From DASPXY01 sp038227745 (GTDB taxonomy: Bacteria > Planctomycetota > Planctomycetia > Gemmatales > Gemmataceae): 9,514 nucleotides of DNA. A program made the position numbers and the translations under genes. The stretch spans positions 1-9,514 of the forward strand of contig JBBRPS010000383.1 in assembly GCA_038227745.1 (NCBI GenBank). The letters run 5' to 3'. Below the pieces are notes generated by a model. The model was given only the letters and a program-made list of their open reading frames with translations, was not told where the DNA came from and searched no databases. The first letter of the stretch is position 1. Every line of letters starts with the position of its first letter. This document shows, piece by piece, positions 7,364-9,514 of the stretch.

Positions 7364-8395
7364 TCAGCGGCCCATGAGCGTTTCGAGGACGTACATTTCC
7401 AGCCCCTCGTAATCGCGCTCTGCCCGGAACGCCTCGACCTTCGGCACGTCGATCCCGCGGACGATCTCCAGCAGGTGCAGGAACATGGCGCGGCTGTTCG
7501 CCAGGTGGCGCGTCTGGTCGCTCGGGCGCGTCGTCCGCATCGCCTTGACGTCCAGGCCGATGCAGCCGTCGTAGTCGGCGCGCTCCAGCACCCAGACCGT
7601 GTTGAACGCCCGGCGCAGGTCCACCGAGCCGAACGTCTTGTCCTGGTCGTACTTCAGGCCGTTCTGATCGTTGAGGTGAACGCTCCACAGCTTCTGGTGC
7701 CACAGCGCGTACGCCAGGTCGTCCGACGGGTCGAGGCCGGCCAGGATCGAGTGCGCCGACTCGATCAGCACGCCGACGCGCGACGGCTCGGCCGTCTGGT
7801 ACGTCAGGCCCATGAAGTGGCCCACGGTCGGCAGATACGCCTGGTCCATCGGCTCGTTCGGCTTCATCTCGCCGAGGATGCGGACCGTCTTGTCGTACTC
7901 CAGCAGGGCGTTGACCGCGTCCACGATGCGGCCGACGGCGGTGACGGGGTCCTTGGCCTCGCGGATGTAGGTGCCCTCGCGCGCCAGCCACAGGACGATG
8001 TCCTTGCAGCCCATGGCGTTGGCGATGTCGATGGCCCGTTTGGAGCGGTCGATGGCGTAGCGGCGCTCGGCGGCGCTGTTAGAGGTGTAGCCGCCGTCGG
8101 TCGTCCTGGGGTGCTCCCAGAGGCGCGGGGCGATGAACTCGCAGAACAGGCCCTCGCCGTCGAGCATCTTCTTGATCTTGGCGGCGCCGCGCAGGGTGGC
8201 CTGCGGGTCGAGATCGGCCTCGACGACGTCGTCGTCGTGGAACTGCACGCCGTCGAAGCCGAGCTTCTGGTACTCGCGGATCTTCGAGGCGAAGGCGACC
8301 TCCTTGCGGACGGGCGGGCCGAAGGGGTCCTGGCCGGTGCTGATGTTCCACGGGCCGAAGGTGAATCGGTAAGAGCGTTTCGTCGAGGCGGCCAT
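7364..8395 (-). CDS. Xylose isomerase-family TIM-barrel protein (short form)
   Basis: A 343-residue protein clearly related to the ~390-residue actinobacterial class of xylose isomerase, which interconverts xylose and xylulose with two divalent metals. Visible matches: YRFTFGPW at the start, H53 and D56 in FHDDD (catalytic His/Asp), LWLAREG (135-141), E176 and K178 in GEMKPNEP, TVGH (190-193), E212 and H215, D250 and D252 in KYDQD, and D282 in LDVK. Two differences stand out: the metal-ligand Asp (D245 in Actinoplanes numbering) is replaced by H240 in VHLND, and the C-terminal arm of about 45 residues that wraps a neighbouring subunit is missing. ATG 8395 has GGGAGA at 8409-8404, 8 nt upstream. 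It could act on xylose or on another sugar, so I give no symbol. It runs convergent with the phosphatase gene and divergent from the zinc-ribbon gene. Confidence 0.92.
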   Translation of the reverse strand: MAASTKRSYRFTFGPWNISTGQDPFGPPVRKEVAFASKIREYQKLGFDGVQFHDDDVVEADLDPQATLRGAAKIKKMLDGEGLFCEFIAPRLWEHPRTTDGGYTSNSAAERRYAIDRSKRAIDIANAMGCKDIVLWLAREGTYIREAKDPVTAVGRIVDAVNALLEYDKTVRILGEMKPNEPMDQAYLPTVGHFMGLTYQTAEPSRVGVLIESAHSILAGLDPSDDLAYALWHQKLWSVHLNDQNGLKYDQDKTFGSVDLRRAFNTVWVLERADYDGCIGLDVKAMRTTRPSDQTRHLANSRAMFLHLLEIVRGIDVPKVEAFRAERDYEGLEMYVLETLMGR

Positions 8396-8418
8396 TGGAG
8401 TTTTCTCCCGGGAGTGCC

Positions 8419-8439
8419 GATAAGAGTGGGATAAGCGTG
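8419..8439 (+). repeat. Tandem GATAAG-N-GTG direct repeat in the divergent region
   Basis: GATAAGAGTG (8419-8428) and GATAAGCGTG (8430-8439) differ at one base and are 11 bp apart, about one helical turn. They lie between the divergent isomerase and zinc-ribbon genes, where an operator might sit. Each also resembles a weak -10 (ATAA). The pair is short and could be chance. Confidence 0.4.
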
Positions 8440-8440
8440 T

Positions 8441-8495
8441 GAGACGCCGTCGCGGGGTCGCCCAACGTATTCCCCCGCCCGGGCGTCTCTTTTTT
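8441..8495 (+). promoter_or_regulatory. Terminator-like hairpin in the zinc-ribbon gene leader
   Basis: GAGACGCC (8441-8448) pairs with GGCGTCTC (8482-8489). An inner stem, GCGGGG (8452-8457) with CCCCGC (8473-8478), extends it to 14 bp in all, with a small internal loop and a 15-nt apical loop. Six T residues (8490-8495) follow directly, then the GAGG ribosome binding site (8496-8499) of the zinc-ribbon gene. This is the layout of a transcription attenuator, but no competing antiterminator fold was identified, and no clear promoter was found upstream. Confidence 0.5.
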
Positions 8496-8505
8496 GAGGT
8501 GTTTT

Positions 8506-8697
8506 GTGCGTCCTCTGACCATTACGTGCGAGAGCTGCGACCACCGCTGGGAGGTCGCGAGTCCCCATTCCGTGTACGAACAGCAGGCGCTGGAGTCGTG
8601 CCCGTGCCCCGACTGCGGGGCATACACGCTCTGCTGCCCCGACGCGGCGGAACCGGCGTCGGTCAAGCGGCCCGCCGCGGCGGGCAAGCCCTGGTGA
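8506..8697 (+). CDS. Small zinc-ribbon protein
   Basis: A 63-residue protein with two CxxC knuckles, C8-x-x-C11 (TCESCDHRW) and C34-x-x-C37 (CPDCG), typical of a zinc ribbon, plus extra Cys at 32, 43 and 44. The C-terminal ~17 residues are Ala/Pro/Lys-rich and probably disordered. I chose GTG 8506 because GAGG at 8496-8499 lies 6 nt upstream; a TTG at 8494 in the same frame would add only four residues and would overlap that site. No membrane segment is present. Such small ribbons may bind nucleic acid or protein, or only zinc; the role is unknown. It has a terminator-like hairpin immediately upstream and another hairpin 26 nt downstream, so it is probably a single-gene transcript. Confidence 0.75.
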   Translation: MRPLTITCESCDHRWEVASPHSVYEQQALESCPCPDCGAYTLCCPDAAEPASVKRPAAAGKPW

Positions 8698-8723
8698 CCG
8701 TTGACGGAAAGTCTCGGAACTCG

Positions 8724-8753
8724 GCGAGCCGGGGGCGGACGCCCCCGGCTCGC
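8724..8753 (+). terminator. GC-rich perfect hairpin after the zinc-ribbon gene
   Basis: Arms 8724-8737 and 8740-8753 are perfect 14-nt reverse complements; the tight centre would open to a small loop. No T tract follows. It probably marks the 3' end of the zinc-ribbon transcript or is one copy of an interspersed hairpin family. The rest of 8754-8896 shows no gene or clear site. Confidence 0.55.
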
Positions 8754-8896
8754 GGGTTGCGCGGGGCCGCCGTCCGCGGGCTACGGAGAAGCATTGTAGG
8801 GGCGCGGGGAGACAAAGGGTAGGAAAGCGGCAAGGCGACGGCGGTTGGCAGAGCGGAAAACGAGCGGCGGGCACTTTCCCTATCGCGTGGAGTTAT

Positions 8897-9250
8897 TTAG
8901 TCCTCGCGGGCCTTGCAGTCGTTGACGGTCTCGACGGCGGAGGGCTCGGTGGTCGTGGGCGGCAAGCGCAGTTGCAGGACGAGCGGGCCGAGTTGCACGA
9001 GGTCGCCATCGACGAGGAGGCGCTCATCAAGGACGCGGGTGCCGTTGACGAGGGTGCCGTTGGTGCTGCCGAGGTCGCGGATGTGTACACCGTCCTCCTG
9101 GACGCGCAGCAGGCAATGCTGCCGGCTCACCGAGGGGACGTCCGGGCGGACGTGGCATTCGGGGCCGCGCCCGATGACGAACTCCCCTGCGGGGAGGCGG
9201 AAACATTTGCCGCGCGGCCTTCCTTGAACCACGAGCATCTGCACATCCAT
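8897..9250 (-). CDS. Stand-alone FHA-domain protein
   Basis: A 117-residue protein consisting almost entirely of one forkhead-associated (FHA) domain, which binds phosphothreonine peptides. Key residues are visible: G27-R28 in VIGRGPECHV, the S42-R43-Q44-H45 block (VSRQH) and N64-G65 in GSTNGTLVNG, followed by the final strands VDGDLVQLG. The last ~20 residues are an acidic tail. I chose the ATG at 9250, with AGGGA (complement of 9256-9260) 5 nt upstream; an in-frame upstream start at 9418 would add 56 Pro/Arg-rich residues with no domain content. No kinase, transporter or secretion domain is fused. It would act as a cytoplasmic adaptor for Ser/Thr kinase signalling; the partner is not in this window. 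It is close to no same-strand neighbour. Confidence 0.93.
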   Translation of the reverse strand: MDVQMLVVQGRPRGKCFRLPAGEFVIGRGPECHVRPDVPSVSRQHCLLRVQEDGVHIRDLGSTNGTLVNGTRVLDERLLVDGDLVQLGPLVLQLRLPPTTTEPSAVETVNDCKARED

Positions 9251-9514
9251 GACGGTCCCTTTCCTTCCGCCCCGGCGCGGGCGCCATCCTACCGGCGGGG
9301 GCGACCGCGACAGGCCGGCTGTGTCAAGAGGCAACCGGCAGAGTACAGGGTACGGCCGGGCAGGTCCTTTTGGGACAGCACGATTATGCGCGATGGGCGC
9401 CCGGAACGCAACCTTCAACTAGTCGGGATTGCGCGCGCGTCGTGGGGCCCCGCCAACGTGCGGGGGGCGCCCACCCCCCCCGGGTAAGACTCAGCGGGGG
9501 GGGGAAAATGTACC
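9251..9514. other. No gene seen; homopolymer-rich window end
   Basis: This stretch upstream of the FHA gene holds no convincing ORF. A TTGACA on the minus strand (9327-9322) has no -10 partner at normal spacing. From ~9440 onward the sequence is unusually rich in G and C runs (C8 and G9 tracts), unlike the rest of the window. It may be a contig edge or low-quality sequence, so features there should not be trusted. Confidence 0.5.

Overview
This is a high-GC bacterial window. Its overall character suggests a Gemmataceae-type planctomycete: very high GC, hairpin repeats in most gaps between genes, a PrkA-system YhbH/SpoVR pair, a lone FHA protein and a short xylose isomerase-like protein. That assignment is inference, because no rRNA, tRNA or other phylogenetic marker is present.

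Layout. 1-94: a nested palindromic repeat. 157-255: a strong extended -10 promoter and a pyrimidine-rich leader. 256-1356 (+): a YeaH/YhbH (DUF444) protein with a von Willebrand A/MIDAS domain. 1407-4157 (+): a SpoVR/YcgB-family protein interrupted by a complete 400-residue LAGLIDADG intein (2253-3452). 4120-4602 (+): a 160-residue protein of unknown function that starts inside the end of spoVR. 4614-4658: a perfect hairpin, probably a terminator. 4685-4713: a TTGACA-N17-TACAAC promoter. 4770-6410 (+): a polytopic ArnT/PMT-like glycosyltransferase. 6601-7323 (+): a membrane-anchored CX5R (dual-specificity/tyrosine-type) phosphatase. 7327-7354: a terminator between convergent genes. 7364-8395 (-): a xylose isomerase-family TIM-barrel protein. 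8396-8505: a divergent region with a terminator-like hairpin. 8506-8697 (+): a 63-residue zinc-ribbon protein. 8724-8753: another strong hairpin. 8897-9250 (-): a lone FHA-domain protein. 9251-9514: no gene; the last ~75 bases are homopolymer-rich and may be a contig edge.

How the genes work together. yhbH, spoVR and the 160-residue gene form a likely co-transcribed stress/stationary-phase unit. In many bacteria YhbH and SpoVR are linked to the serine kinase PrkA, which would be expected upstream of this window. The other genes look like separate transcription units: envelope sugar transfer, protein dephosphorylation, sugar isomerisation, a small metal-binding protein and a phosphothreonine reader.

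The strongest unusual element is the intein. It splits the most conserved SpoVR motif (NEGWA^SYWH), keeps all splicing and endonuclease residues that can be checked by eye, and carries a LacI-like helix-turn-helix segment between its splicing and endonuclease parts. The hairpin families between genes and the altered metal ligand in the xylose isomerase-like protein are secondary points of interest.
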